A stretch of 64,000 bases of DNA from Tenacibaculum sp. 190524A05c (GCF_964036595.1 NZ_OZ038523.1:3478501-3542500), one strand, 5' to 3'; shown: positions 52,649-63,681, counted from the first letter of the stretch. Numbers and translations: made by a program. Notes: generated by a model not told the origin, from the letters alone.

Positions 52649-53359
52649 ATTCAACCTAAAGTTTCCATAATAATTCCATCGTTTAATAATCTTGATCAAT
52701 TAAAAAATTGTTTGAAGAGTATACATAATCAAAACTTTGAGAATTTTGAAGTTTGGATTATTGATGGAGCTTCCACTGATGGGACACAAGAATATTTGAA
52801 AACATTAGGTCCACGTTTTAATTACATCTCTGAAAAAGACTCTGGAATCTATGATGCCATGAATACTGGCATTAAAAAATCAGTAGGTGAGTGGTTATAC
52901 TTTTTAGGCTCTGATGATCAGTTTTCCAATGATTCTGTGTTGGAAGAGGTTTTTTCAACTAAAACCGATGAAGAAATACAGATGTTGATCGGAAATATTG
53001 AGTATACAAAGGGGTTAAGGTTTCAATCTGAGTTTAGTTCTAAACTTTGGTTTAAAAATACCGTACATCATCAATCAGTGTTTTATAAAAAAGAGCTTTT
53101 TCAGGAATTGAAATATAATCTGAATTATAATGTTTTGGCAGATTATGATGTGAACCTAAAACTGTTCAGACAAAAAGTATCTTTCAGGAAAATTGAAACT
53201 ACAATTGCAATTTGTGGAGAAGACGGGGTTTCGAAAAAATACAACTGGAATTTATACAAGGAAGAGATCAATTTGAAAGTGTCTCAGGCTGGTCTATTAT
53301 CTATTCCAGTTTTCTCTTTATTAGGAGTTGCAAAATATTGTTTTAGAAGGATATTTTAA
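52649..53359 (+). CDS. Glycosyltransferase family 2, apparent ATT start
   Basis: A GT-A-fold glycosyltransferase. In-frame sequence from 52649 reads QPKVSIIIPSFNNLDQLKNC, the universal first strand and nucleotide-binding loop of GT2 enzymes, then FEVWIIDGASTDGTQEY, ISEKDSGIYDAMNTGI and the metal-binding region LGSDDQF. The first standard start codon in frame is TTG at 52712, which would delete the first beta-strand. Upstream the frame meets a stop at 52643-52645, so the start must be ATT (52649), ATA (52667 or 52670) or another non-standard codon; the ATT gives a normal-length protein of 236 residues. It follows the preceding gene by 6 bases. It may be translated by coupling or be a damaged gene. 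Confidence 0.75.
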   Translation: MQPKVSIIIPSFNNLDQLKNCLKSIHNQNFENFEVWIIDGASTDGTQEYLKTLGPRFNYISEKDSGIYDAMNTGIKKSVGEWLYFLGSDDQFSNDSVLEEVFSTKTDEEIQMLIGNIEYTKGLRFQSEFSSKLWFKNTVHHQSVFYKKELFQELKYNLNYNVLADYDVNLKLFRQKVSFRKIETTIAICGEDGVSKKYNWNLYKEEINLKVSQAGLLSIPVFSLLGVAKYCFRRIF

Positions 53360-53367
53360 AAAAGAAA

Positions 53368-53388
53368 CCCGCTTCGTAAAGAAGCGGG
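53368..53388 (+). terminator. GC-rich hairpin after the glycosyltransferase operon
   Basis: A perfect 8-bp stem CCCGCTTC (53368-53375) and GAAGCGGG (53381-53388) with loop GTAAA, 9 bases after the stop. It lacks a T-run on the plus strand, so termination may be incomplete. Confidence 0.5.
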
Positions 53389-53495
53389 AAATTGCTATGA
53401 AAAACTATGAAAAAGAAACTTTAAATACGTCTCTTTATCTATAGACGAGCGATATCCAAAAGACTTACACTAATTGGGAATATTTTAACATTTCC

Positions 53496-53525
53496 TTGCT
53501 CTTTTTTAAGAAAATTATAAATTTG
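53496..53525 (+). promoter_or_regulatory. Full Bacteroidota-type promoter of the M48 peptidase gene
   Basis: TTG (53496-53498), a 19-base spacer, then TAAATTTG (53518-53525). The -7 box ends 6 bases before the ATG at 53532, so the leader is absent or only a few bases long. Confidence 0.65.
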
Positions 53526-53531
53526 TAGCGT

Positions 53532-54863
53532 ATGGAAAAAATTGGCTTGAAAATTACAATATTGCTATGTGTAATTTCTCTTAATCTTAACGCTCAGGTG
53601 TTTATACCTGTGAACAAAGAGCAGATTCTTCAAAAAATAGAGCAAAACTACGATTCTCAGGTAGATTTGTTAAAAGGGAAGTATAGATCAAAAATTAAGA
53701 AAGAATACAAAAAAAGAAGAGAGTTAATTCGAGAAACTTTCTTAGATAGCACTTTTGTTTTTGATAATACCTACAAAAACTTTGTTTCTTCAATTATAAA
53801 AGAAGTAAAAACTAAAAATCCGTCTTTAGATCAAAGAGAAGATTTAGTTTTTATCAATAGACATTTAGATCCTAATGCAGCTTGTTTTGGTAACCATACT
53901 TTTATGTTCAATTTAGGCTTGTTTCATTTTCTTGAAAGTGAAGATGAGTTTGCATTTATTGTTTGTCATGAGTTGGCACATCAATATTTAGATCATGTAA
54001 ATGGTAGTGTGAGGAAAAGAGTGGAAAAATTAAATTCTAAAGAGTATAGAAGAAAAATACGAGATGCTAGATTAACGATTTATGGAAGGAATAAGGCCGG
54101 AATGAAGCTTCTAAAAGAATTGAGCTATGGTTTTTTGAAAAAATCTAGATCGAAGGAGTATGAAGCAGATTCACTTGGTTTAGTATTTTTCAAAAAAACA
54201 AAATATAACGCTGCAGCAGCTTCAAAGTCGTTAGGTAGATTAAAAAGATTTGATGACGGTATTTTTAATACAAAAATTAAAGTAGATAGCATTCTTAATT
54301 TTGATGGTTTTAAATTTCGTAAATATTGGCTAGAAGAAGAGGAGACTATGTTTGATATTGAAGAAAAGGCAGATGATTTGCAATGGTGGGATAAAGACTC
54401 GATTAAAACACACCCGGATATTGAAAACAGAGTTAAAAAAATTGAAAGTAAGATTACTCAGAAAGAAGTAAAATCGACTGTTTCATTTGAAGAAATAAAA
54501 GCGTACGCAACTAAAGATCAAATCAATTCTCTAATTTATTTCAATCAATTAGATTTAGTTTTCTATTTATTGCTTGAGAAAATTCAAAAAGGGAATTCTT
54601 CTGATTTTATACTTACTAAGCTTGCGGAAACATTACAGAAGATATATACTACAAAAGTAGATCATGTTTTTGGGAAAAGAATTCCGCAATCAAGTCCTTT
54701 TGCTAAAGAGAAAAACTTAAATAAAATACGTACGCTACTTCATAATTTAGAAGTAAGAGATGTACGAAAAATTGGATATCATTTCTGTAAAAAATATTCA
54801 AATACAATAGCCAGCGAGGAATTCGTGAAAATCAACAACTTTTTTGCTAAACTAAATCAATAA
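53532..54863 (+). CDS. Exported M48-family metallopeptidase
   Basis: A 443-residue exported protease: signal peptide 1-21 (ends NLNAQ), then an M48-type catalytic domain with the zinc motif HELAHQYLDHV (about 145-155) in FAFIVCHELAHQYLDH, and the third ligand in SRSKEYEADSLGL (about 217). The C-terminal half (260-443) is helical with no known motif. It may be a BepA-like periplasmic quality-control protease, although no TPR is obvious. The next gene, of unknown function, starts 7 bases later. Confidence 0.88.
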   Translation: MEKIGLKITILLCVISLNLNAQVFIPVNKEQILQKIEQNYDSQVDLLKGKYRSKIKKEYKKRRELIRETFLDSTFVFDNTYKNFVSSIIKEVKTKNPSLDQREDLVFINRHLDPNAACFGNHTFMFNLGLFHFLESEDEFAFIVCHELAHQYLDHVNGSVRKRVEKLNSKEYRRKIRDARLTIYGRNKAGMKLLKELSYGFLKKSRSKEYEADSLGLVFFKKTKYNAAAASKSLGRLKRFDDGIFNTKIKVDSILNFDGFKFRKYWLEEEETMFDIEEKADDLQWWDKDSIKTHPDIENRVKKIESKITQKEVKSTVSFEEIKAYATKDQINSLIYFNQLDLVFYLLLEKIQKGNSSDFILTKLAETLQKIYTTKVDHVFGKRIPQSSPFAKEKNLNKIRTLLHNLEVRDVRKIGYHFCKKYSNTIASEEFVKINNFFAKLNQ

Positions 54864-54870
54864 AAAAACG

Positions 54871-56442
54871 ATGAGAAAGTTACTTTATGTACTATTATTT
54901 GTTGGAACATATATGGTTTCAGCACAATCTAAGACCATTGAAAATATGGTGAAGTTCAAGGTGAAAGATTCTGGTTCTTTCATTAATGATGCGAATGATG
55001 TGGACGGGTATTATTTCTTTTATGAAGTAGATAAACTTAAAAAAGGTATGCGTGAATACGCTGTGCAAATTCTTGATAAGAATTTAAATGATATAGCTCT
55101 TAAAAAGTTTGTTGCTTCTAAAAGATCAGTTATGGTTGCTAATGCCTTTAACAATGATGCAATTATGTTTGCTTTGTTTAATAAGAAAGAGAAAACTCTT
55201 ACACTAAAAAGTTTTGATAAAAAAGCAAATCCTAGAGAGGATGTAGTTGTTAGTTTGGATAAGAAATTAATTAGAATTTTTGATGCAGGTATTAAGGCGG
55301 GGTCATTAAATACAATTTTACATCCAGTTAAGGGTAAAGGGTTTGTTTTAATTACGTCAAATTTCGAAGGAAAAGGAACAGGTTATTCTTTAAATTTTTA
55401 TCCAACAAATGAGAGTGAAAAAGAATGGGAATTTAAGTTTGTTCCAGAAGAAAAAAGAGGTCATCATAATGTTACTCCTATTGCAATTAACGATAATTTT
55501 ATTGTTTTGATAGATGTGAAATCTAAAAGAATGTCAAAGAAGAAAGAATTTAAAACTATTGTTTTAGATGCTAATACAGGAGTTAAGTTATTTGACAAAC
55601 CTTATGATGAAAATGACCCGAAATTAATAAGTAATGCCTTTATATCGTCTGATGGGAAGATTTCTGTTATGGGGCAATACTACAAGCCAAAGGCTAAAAT
55701 TGCCAAAGCGCAAAGTTTAGGTTTGTATACAGAAAATTATAATGACAAAGGGGAGGTTTTGTTTTCTAAAAGAATTTCTTGGCAAGAAGATGTAAGTAAG
55801 TTTTTACCTGTTAAAGAAAATAATAAATTAGAAGATATTGGTTATATTTTCTTTCATGAAATCATAAAAACTGAGTCGGGAGAGTATTATGCGATTGGAG
55901 AACAGTATAAGAAAACTTTAAGTGCATTTGGTATGGCAACGGCAACACTTTCGGCTTTCGGTGGAGGAGTTCAAACTAGTGGATTTACGCAATTGACTAT
56001 AAAAGATATTTATGTTTTTAAATTTGACAAAGAATTTAATTTGAAGGATGTTGATAAATTTGAAAAAGGTAAGTCCAGAGTGCCAAATTTAGTAGACTTT
56101 GGTAGTCCTCAATTTAACGCCTATCAAGTTGCGGCATTCGGAGGATTTGATTTTGTGTATTCTCAAAGAGATGTAAAAAGAGATCGTTTTTATGCGAACT
56201 TTATTGATTATGAAAGAGGAGGTAAAAAGAAGAAAAAAAACAAAGGAAAAAAGAAAAGTAGGTTCGTTTTTAAAACGATAATTCAAGATGGAGGAGAGTT
56301 ATCTGTTGATAATATAGAGTTGCCAAAACAAACCAGATACTTTAGAGTTTTACCAGCAAAGGTCGGGTATGTATTATTGTTGGAATATGATAGAAAGAAG
56401 AAGAGTTCTTCACTACGTATGGAAAAGTTAAATATTAACTAG
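54871..56442 (+). CDS. Exported protein of unknown function paired with M48 peptidase
   Basis: A 523-residue exported protein with signal peptide 1-18 (ends MVSAQ). The body looks beta-rich with repeated strand-turn units (YFFYEVDKLKKGMREYAVQI, FVLITSNFEGKGTGYSLNF, FIVLIDVKSKRMSKKKEFKT, YVFKFDKEFNLKDVDKF), as in beta-propeller-like proteins. A strongly basic stretch (about 450-464, GKKKKKNKGKKKSRF) lies in the last quarter. No catalytic motif is recognised. It is co-transcribed with the M48 peptidase and may be its partner or substrate-binding protein. Confidence 0.7.
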   Translation: MRKLLYVLLFVGTYMVSAQSKTIENMVKFKVKDSGSFINDANDVDGYYFFYEVDKLKKGMREYAVQILDKNLNDIALKKFVASKRSVMVANAFNNDAIMFALFNKKEKTLTLKSFDKKANPREDVVVSLDKKLIRIFDAGIKAGSLNTILHPVKGKGFVLITSNFEGKGTGYSLNFYPTNESEKEWEFKFVPEEKRGHHNVTPIAINDNFIVLIDVKSKRMSKKKEFKTIVLDANTGVKLFDKPYDENDPKLISNAFISSDGKISVMGQYYKPKAKIAKAQSLGLYTENYNDKGEVLFSKRISWQEDVSKFLPVKENNKLEDIGYIFFHEIIKTESGEYYAIGEQYKKTLSAFGMATATLSAFGGGVQTSGFTQLTIKDIYVFKFDKEFNLKDVDKFEKGKSRVPNLVDFGSPQFNAYQVAAFGGFDFVYSQRDVKRDRFYANFIDYERGGKKKKKNKGKKKSRFVFKTIIQDGGELSVDNIELPKQTRYFRVLPAKVGYVLLLEYDRKKKSSSLRMEKLNIN

Positions 56443-56468
56443 GACATAGAAATAGAAAATAAGAATAA

Positions 56469-56497
56469 AAAAAGCCTGGGTTTTACTCAGGCTTTTT
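56469..56497. terminator. Bidirectional terminator between the 54871 gene and the GNAT gene
   Basis: A 12-bp stem with one G-U (56469-56480 with 56486-56497, arms around AGCCTG and CAGGCT), TTTTA loop, A-rich left and T-rich right flank. Confidence 0.88.
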
Positions 56498-56501
56498 GCT
56501 T

Positions 56502-56984
56502 TTATAATGTTTTTACCATCCAAACATTACAGCTTGAATGTCCTGAATTTCCTAATTGTTTGTCGACAATTTTAAAGTCTGATTCTTCATACATGGCGAT
56601 TGCTTTAGAAAAATGAGGTAGACTTTCAAGGTAAACATGAGAGTATTTCATGTTTCTGGCAGAATCGATACTTTTTAGCATTAATTCTTTTCCAATACCT
56701 TTTCCTCTAGCTTTATCAGAAATATAGAATTTCACCAATTCACAATATCCATTGTCTAATCCTTCGGTAGGAAAAATCCCACAACAACCAATTGCCTTAC
56801 CATTGTATTCTGCTACCCATAAAATTGAATTAGGTTCATGAAATAACTCATAAAGTGCATCGGTAGAAGCGTCAGAATATACTGTTCCTGTTCTAGGCGC
56901 ATCGAACTCTTCAATAACTCCTCGAATCATTTTAGCTAAATGAGGATTGTCTCGTTGTTCGGCTTTTCGGTATACAATATCCAT
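56502..56984 (-). CDS. GNAT-family N-acetyltransferase
   Basis: A 160-residue cytosolic acetyltransferase. The acetyl-CoA site is seen in CELVKFYISDKARGKGIGKE (R/Q-x-x-G-x-G/A as RGKGIGK, about 95-102), preceded by the strand IGCCGIFPTEGLDNGY and followed by MYEESDFKIVDK. Substrate is unknown. It lies downstream of mdh but after its terminator. Confidence 0.9.
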   Translation of the reverse strand: MDIVYRKAEQRDNPHLAKMIRGVIEEFDAPRTGTVYSDASTDALYELFHEPNSILWVAEYNGKAIGCCGIFPTEGLDNGYCELVKFYISDKARGKGIGKELMLKSIDSARNMKYSHVYLESLPHFSKAIAMYEESDFKIVDKQLGNSGHSSCNVWMVKTL

Positions 56985-57017
56985 TAAAGATGATTTTTGA
57001 AACTAAGATAAAAACAA

Positions 57018-57046
57018 AAAAGCAACCTCAAAACGAGATTGCTTTT
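57018..57046 (-). terminator. Intrinsic terminator of malate dehydrogenase
   Basis: On the minus strand AAAAGCAATCTC pairs with GAGGTTGCTTTT (12 bp, one G-U) around a GTTTT loop and is followed by TTTGTTTT. On the plus strand the same site has an A-C mismatch, showing the direction. Confidence 0.85.
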
Positions 57047-57069
57047 TAATTATGTTAAAAGAGTTTTGA

Positions 57070-57996
57070 TTAAAACTCTAAGTTAGCGTTGTTGTTTTTA
57101 ACTGCTTCAGCAGATGCAGCTAAATGCTCTTTTTCAGAGTCGCTTAAGTTAATCTCAACGATCTTTTCAATACCGTTTCTTCCTAATACTACAGGAACTC
57201 CGATACATAAGTCAGATAAACCGTACTCACCATCTAATAAAGCAGAACATGGATAGATTTTCTTCTGATCACAAGCAATTGCTTGAACTAATCCAGATAC
57301 AGCAGCACCAGGAGCATACCAAGCAGAAGTTCCTAATAATCCAGTTAATGTAGCTCCACCAACTTTAGTATCTTGCTTAACTTGCTCTAATCTTTCTTCA
57401 GATAAGAATTCAGATACAGGAACAGAGTTACGAGTAGCTAAACGCGTTAAAGGAACCATTCCTTTATCAGAGTGACCTCCGATTACCATTCCGTCAACAT
57501 CAGAAATTGGAGCTTCTAAAGCCTCAGCTAATCTATATTTGAAACGAGCAGAATCTAAAGCTCCACCCATACCAATAATTCTATTTTTAGGTAAACCAGT
57601 TGTTTTGTGAACTAAATAAGTCATTGTATCCATTGGGTTAGATACAACGATGATAATTGTATTTGGAGAGTGCTCAATTAAACTAGAAGAAACTGATTTT
57701 ACAATTCCAGCGTTAATTCCTAATAACTCATCACGAGACATTCCAGGTTTACGAGCAATTCCAGAAGTAATAACACAGATATCAGAACCAGCAGTTTTGC
57801 TATAATCTCCAGTTGTTCCTACAATTTTAGTATCGAAACCATTTAAAGAAGCAGTTTGCATTAAATCCATTGCTTTACCTTCAGCAAATCCTTCTTTAAT
57901 GTCTACTAAAACAACTTCTGAAGCGAAATTTTTAATAGCAATGTACTCAGCACAACTCGCACCTACAGCACCTGCTCCTACAACTGTTACTTTCAT
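57070..57996 (-). CDS. mdh: Malate dehydrogenase (LDH-like type)
   Basis: A 308-residue NAD-dependent dehydrogenase of the TCA cycle (malate to oxaloacetate). The Rossmann start VTVVGAGAVGASCAEYIA, NAD-adenine Asp in VVLVDIKEGFAEGKA, substrate-binding Arg in ARKPGMSRDELLGIN, and catalytic His in VIGGHSDKGMVPL are present. The MSRDEL loop with Arg pairs with the malate-specific LDH-like group. It has its own promoter box (58035-58042) and terminator. Confidence 0.96.
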   Translation of the reverse strand: MKVTVVGAGAVGASCAEYIAIKNFASEVVLVDIKEGFAEGKAMDLMQTASLNGFDTKIVGTTGDYSKTAGSDICVITSGIARKPGMSRDELLGINAGIVKSVSSSLIEHSPNTIIIVVSNPMDTMTYLVHKTTGLPKNRIIGMGGALDSARFKYRLAEALEAPISDVDGMVIGGHSDKGMVPLTRLATRNSVPVSEFLSEERLEQVKQDTKVGGATLTGLLGTSAWYAPGAAVSGLVQAIACDQKKIYPCSALLDGEYGLSDLCIGVPVVLGRNGIEKIVEINLSDSEKEHLAASAEAVKNNNANLEF

Positions 57997-58034
57997 TTTA
58001 TATATATTTTATTGAAAATTATTAATAAGATGCA

Positions 58035-58042
58035 CAAAAATA
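58035..58042 (-). promoter_or_regulatory. -7 box of mdh
   Basis: TATTTTTG on the minus strand, 38 bases before the mdh ATG; the -33 position has only TTTT. Confidence 0.45.
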
Positions 58043-58069
58043 GCTATTTGCCCACTCATATAAAAGGAA

Positions 58070-58095
58070 AAGCTCTTGGAAATTTCCAAGAGCTT
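58070..58095 (-). terminator. Perfect 26-bp palindromic terminator of the DUF6588 gene
   Basis: Arms AAGCTCTTGGAAA (58070-58082) and TTTCCAAGAGCTT (58083-58095) are exact complements; on the minus strand TTTTCCTTTT follows. It lies 26 bases after the stop at 58121. Confidence 0.82.
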
Positions 58096-58120
58096 AGGTT
58101 TATAACAATTACTTAATTTT

Positions 58121-59137
58121 TTATCTAAAACTAAACGCGAATCCTGCGTTAAAAGAACTGTATTCTTGTGCTGAATAACTTCCGAAAAGTTTAAAGAATC
58201 CTAAACTTAATCGAACTCCAACAGTTGCGTTGAAGCTACCTGCATCACTTGAAATTGATAGAGGGTTTGATACAGTTTCCTGAACTTCTTGAGGAGTTCC
58301 ACGGTTAAAAGTTAATGTGTAGTCACCTAACATGTTAAAATCTGAGTTTCCACTGTTATAACCTACACCACCAAAAATATTTACAACAGGAAAGTTTAAA
58401 GAAGCTAAAGCTTGAAAAGTATAAGCATTCAGGTTAAATTCTGCTGTAGCATCCTGTGCTGTAACGTCACCAGAAATATTTCCAATTTCATAATCGGCAT
58501 TCATGTTCGTGTAAGCTGCAAGAAGAGAAACATGTAGAGGTGTTTTGTCTAATGGTCCAAACCAATCTGTGATTTCTTTCTTTAATCCAATCCCAAATAA
58601 TCCAGCTTTAAAATCATCAGTTCCGATTTTTGGAATGAATCGGGCGATAGCTTCTAGTTTGAATGGTAATCCTAAGCCAACTTGAACCATTGGTGTAGGA
58701 ACTGTACCTGCGATTAAATCATCATTAATTCCAGTAGGCATGTCAAAATTTACAGAAACACTTTGTCCTGAAACAGTTCCGGTATAAGTTATTGTTGCAG
58801 GATTAACATTGTTATCAGCTCCTAAAGTTGGGGTGGTTGGTTGGTTTGCTGTTGTAGAGCTCGATAATCCAACGTCTGCGATATTAAAAATATGCTCTTT
58901 TTCAGGGATTACAGAACCACTAGCACTAACCGTAATGTCGAATCCAAATTTCTTGTGGACTTTTGCGGTGTGATACCATCCGTTATTCATATTGTAAATT
59001 AAAGCTTTTGTTCCTGGTTGAACGTATGCTCCAGTTAGCTTTTCTGCATCTTCTCTAGCTAATAAAATTGTTTCAAGTTCTTGAGAAAATCCTATGAAAC
59101 TTGTAGCTGCAAATAAAATGAGTAATAATTTTTTCAT
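58121..59137 (-). CDS. DUF6588 outer-membrane protein
   Basis: A 338-residue exported protein with signal peptide 1-18. The sequence LARQD/LAREDAEKLTGAYVQPGT and NNGWYHTAKVHKKFGFDITV at the start of the mature part is typical of a Bacteroidota family annotated DUF6588; many alternating strands follow (for example LNAYTFQALASLNFPVVNIF) and it ends SSFNAGFAFSFR with terminal aromatic-Arg. It is probably an outer-membrane barrel of about 12 strands, distantly like FadL/OmpW types. Function is unknown. Monocistronic. Confidence 0.78.
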   Translation of the reverse strand: MKKLLLILFAATSFIGFSQELETILLAREDAEKLTGAYVQPGTKALIYNMNNGWYHTAKVHKKFGFDITVSASGSVIPEKEHIFNIADVGLSSSTTANQPTTPTLGADNNVNPATITYTGTVSGQSVSVNFDMPTGINDDLIAGTVPTPMVQVGLGLPFKLEAIARFIPKIGTDDFKAGLFGIGLKKEITDWFGPLDKTPLHVSLLAAYTNMNADYEIGNISGDVTAQDATAEFNLNAYTFQALASLNFPVVNIFGGVGYNSGNSDFNMLGDYTLTFNRGTPQEVQETVSNPLSISSDAGSFNATVGVRLSLGFFKLFGSYSAQEYSSFNAGFAFSFR

Positions 59138-59215
59138 ACTAAGTTTTTATTGATGAGTCTAGTAAATGTATGAAATTATAAATGAAAAGTAAATTGTGAA
59201 TGTGGGGATTTTAAC

Positions 59216-59244
59216 TAAAAAGCCTCCGTGTTTTCACGGAGGCT
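59216..59244 (-). terminator. Intrinsic terminator of gyrB
   Basis: A 10-bp GC-rich stem AGCCTCCGTG (59221-59230) and CACGGAGGCT (59235-59244) with a TTTT loop; on the minus strand it runs into a T-rich tail (59220-59216), 25 bases after the gyrB stop. Confidence 0.9.
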
Positions 59245-59269
59245 CTATGAACTTTATTTAAAAAATTGA

Positions 59270-61348
<2,079 letters not shown>

Positions 61349-61629
61349 TTAGCTACGAAATATAATTTTTAAGCGTTTTTATATGGAATTTATCAACAAT
61401 TGTTTAAAACTCAAAAGTGTCTTAAAGTGCTTAAAAATGGCTTTAAATTCGATTTTGTGTTTGATTTGTTGTTTGGCCCGTTTGAAGTTGTGAGTTTTCG
61501 TCTTAAATCTTCTAAGAATTAGTTTTAATCTTGTTGTGGAATAACTTTGTTAATTAGTGTTAAAAAAATGATTTTTAATTGTTAAAAAACGATTAAAATT
61601 ATTTTTAATAAATAAAATTAACATTTTTA

Positions 61630-61659
61630 TTGGTTTTAATTGATGTTTTTATATTTTTG
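61630..61659 (+). promoter_or_regulatory. Full Bacteroidota-type promoter of the 61691 lipoprotein gene
   Basis: TTG (61630-61632), a 19-base spacer and TATTTTTG (61652-61659); the leader is about 25 bases. Confidence 0.65.
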
Positions 61660-61690
61660 AGTCAGTTATTAATATTTAAAATTTATAAAA

Positions 61691-62863
61691 ATGAGATTCC
61701 CCCGAATTTTATTAGCAGGTGTTGTTGCATCTGTTGTATTGTCTAGTTGTACAAACTCAGAAGACTTAAATCCTCAACCAGAAAACAGCTTGTTAGATTT
61801 AAATCAACAGGTTGATAAAAAGCAAGTTGCTTTCGATTTGATTGATTTGATGAAAAATCAAAGTTTCAAAACAAATACTCTTCATCTTTTAGAGCATCAA
61901 GAACCTAGTGTTGCTATGTCTAAAGTTCTTGGTGAAAGTGAAGCTTCTGTTGAAAAGATGAAATCTTATCAGGATTTACTTAAAAAGACTACTTATCTAG
62001 AATCTGTTTCAAGTGAAGAAGCTCCGGATAAAATTGAAATTTTGGAGTTGTGGATGATAAATTCCAAAAAATCTAAAGATTTTTCCAATATCCTTTTTTC
62101 TTTTGCACCTGAAGGAGATGAAAGTACTTGGTCGGTAATTGAAGCTTATAATATGAATAAAGAGGTGGTTTATTTAGATGTGAATAAAGCACCAAATCAG
62201 CCTGTAATTGTTATTGAAACAAATGGGTTTGAAACTTTGAAGAGAGAAGTGGAGTTGATGAATGAATATTTAAGAGATGCCGGAGTGCAAAATTCACGTT
62301 TTCAAAAAGTAGAAAAGGATTTGTCATATCAAAGTGCTAAATCTAGTGGTTTGGAAACTACGAAACTGGATAAAATAAGATTAAATGATGATGAAGAACC
62401 ATGGATTAGCGGAGCAGCAGAAGTTTATGCGATTACTTCAGGGATTAAAGATTCTGATAATTCACCAGAAATAAAAGTGATCCCAATGTATTATTTAGAT
62501 CATGATGGAAGAGATTATTATCCTAATCAAATTTTACTTTTTTGGGACGATTACCAATATCAAGCGGCAAATATTCAATTATTTGAAAAAGACGACAACG
62601 TTAATTATAAAGATTTAGTTTCGACTATTGTTAATGGTGTTTTTCAAATTATAGGTACAGTGTCAACTCAACCTTGGGTTAATGTGTTAGGTCAAGTTGC
62701 TGGTGCTATTATTCAAGCAATGCCTAATCAATGGTATACTAATAATGATGATTATGTAGATTCTTTTTATACAATTGAAAAGAATAAATCATATTCAAAT
62801 TACTATGGAGCTAGAGGAAATGCAAAAGTTAATTTATCTCCATTCTTTGTAGCTTCAAATTAA
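61691..62863 (+). CDS. Lipoprotein of unknown function (possibly DUF3103-like)
   Basis: A 390-residue predicted lipoprotein (signal peptide with lipobox VVLSSC, Cys19), followed by a Gln/Asn-rich helical region (about 25-105), a mixed alpha/beta part with VIVIETNGFETLKREVELMN, and a C-terminal region with IKVIPMYYLDHDGRDYYPNQ and a hydrophobic glycine-containing segment (about 320-345). The layout recalls the DUF3103 family, but I am not certain. It has its own promoter and ends at the GAAA-loop terminator at 62907. Confidence 0.65.
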   Translation: MRFPRILLAGVVASVVLSSCTNSEDLNPQPENSLLDLNQQVDKKQVAFDLIDLMKNQSFKTNTLHLLEHQEPSVAMSKVLGESEASVEKMKSYQDLLKKTTYLESVSSEEAPDKIEILELWMINSKKSKDFSNILFSFAPEGDESTWSVIEAYNMNKEVVYLDVNKAPNQPVIVIETNGFETLKREVELMNEYLRDAGVQNSRFQKVEKDLSYQSAKSSGLETTKLDKIRLNDDEEPWISGAAEVYAITSGIKDSDNSPEIKVIPMYYLDHDGRDYYPNQILLFWDDYQYQAANIQLFEKDDNVNYKDLVSTIVNGVFQIIGTVSTQPWVNVLGQVAGAIIQAMPNQWYTNNDDYVDSFYTIEKNKSYSNYYGARGNAKVNLSPFFVASN

Positions 62864-62906
62864 AGTGTCTTTTGAAAAATAAAGATCATTTTGTGTTTTT
62901 ATATCT

Positions 62907-62936
62907 AAATTACCCCTGAGAAATCAGGGGTAATTT
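62907..62936. terminator. Bidirectional terminator with GAAA tetraloop
   Basis: A perfect 13-bp stem AAATTACCCCTGA (62907-62919) and TCAGGGGTAATTT (62924-62936) with loop GAAA, between two convergent genes. Confidence 0.9.
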
Positions 62937-62945
62937 TATGTTATC

Positions 62946-63593
62946 CTAAAAATCCCAATTAATAAAAGGAAAACCTTTCCCGTTAATTTTGTTCCACAAG
63001 CCAATCTGAATTCCGTTGAATCTTTTTGCATTATTGAATAATCCAATTTGAATTCCTGTTCCGTATTCAATAATGTCATTTTGAAAAGAGATTTGTATTC
63101 CATTAAAATCTTTTGCCGTATTAGACCATGGTCCGCCAATCATAATTCCATTTCCTTGTACTACACCGTTTCCTCCAAAAGCAGCAATGATGCCGTTAGC
63201 GTTTTCAATTTGATTTGACAGTATGGATACTGAAATTCCATTCATCTTGTTTAAGTTATTTGTGATAACTGTGCCAGATACACCATGTACATCCATTTTT
63301 ATTAAAGATCCTGTGCTGAAATTTATACCGTAGGTTTTATGAGTAGAGTTTCCTTGTGATGGTTTGCCTCCGAAAATATGCAAAAGGGATATAGGTGAGG
63401 CAGCAATTCTAACACCGAATGTCCTGCTGTAGGTAGTTTGATATTCTAAATCTGACGGGTATAATCCTACAGAAACCCCGTATATATCAGTGTTATCTGA
63501 GTGATGTGTCCATAATAGAGGTCTAATTTTTCTTTTTTGACTATGTGAAATACAGAAGCAAAGTAATGTTGAGATTAAAATTATTCTTTTCAT
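62946..63593 (-). CDS. LA_2272-type surface repeat protein
   Basis: A 215-residue exported protein with signal peptide 1-18 (ends SHSQ). The second half consists of short repeats of the form NGI-x-I/V-x-x-x-x-N (KMNGISVSILSN, NANGIIAAFGGN, GNGIMIGG, FNGIQISFQND, GTGIQIGLFNNAKRFNGIQI), as in the LA_2272 surface-repeat family. Such repeats fold as a beta-solenoid or as strands of a small barrel. Function is unknown; the envelope location is inferred from the signal peptide. Confidence 0.78.
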   Translation of the reverse strand: MKRIILISTLLCFCISHSQKRKIRPLLWTHHSDNTDIYGVSVGLYPSDLEYQTTYSRTFGVRIAASPISLLHIFGGKPSQGNSTHKTYGINFSTGSLIKMDVHGVSGTVITNNLNKMNGISVSILSNQIENANGIIAAFGGNGVVQGNGIMIGGPWSNTAKDFNGIQISFQNDIIEYGTGIQIGLFNNAKRFNGIQIGLWNKINGKGFPFINWDF

Positions 63594-63647
63594 TTTGATT
63601 TTGTTTTTAAATTCAATTCAAAATTATTGTGATAATTGTGTTTTGAC

Positions 63648-63681
63648 TTGTGTAATACACAGTTTTAAATTTTTATTTTTG
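63648..63681 (+). promoter_or_regulatory. Promoter of the truncated HTH gene
   Basis: TTG (63648-63650) and TATTTTTG (63674-63681) separated by 23 bases, at the upper limit of the usual spacing; leader about 15 bases. Confidence 0.5.

Noticed and set aside
56215-56265. A-rich tract in the 54871 gene as a possible frameshift site
   Set aside because: The frame is continuous through the tract and the product continues normally to a stop, so it is read as a basic Lys-rich stretch.
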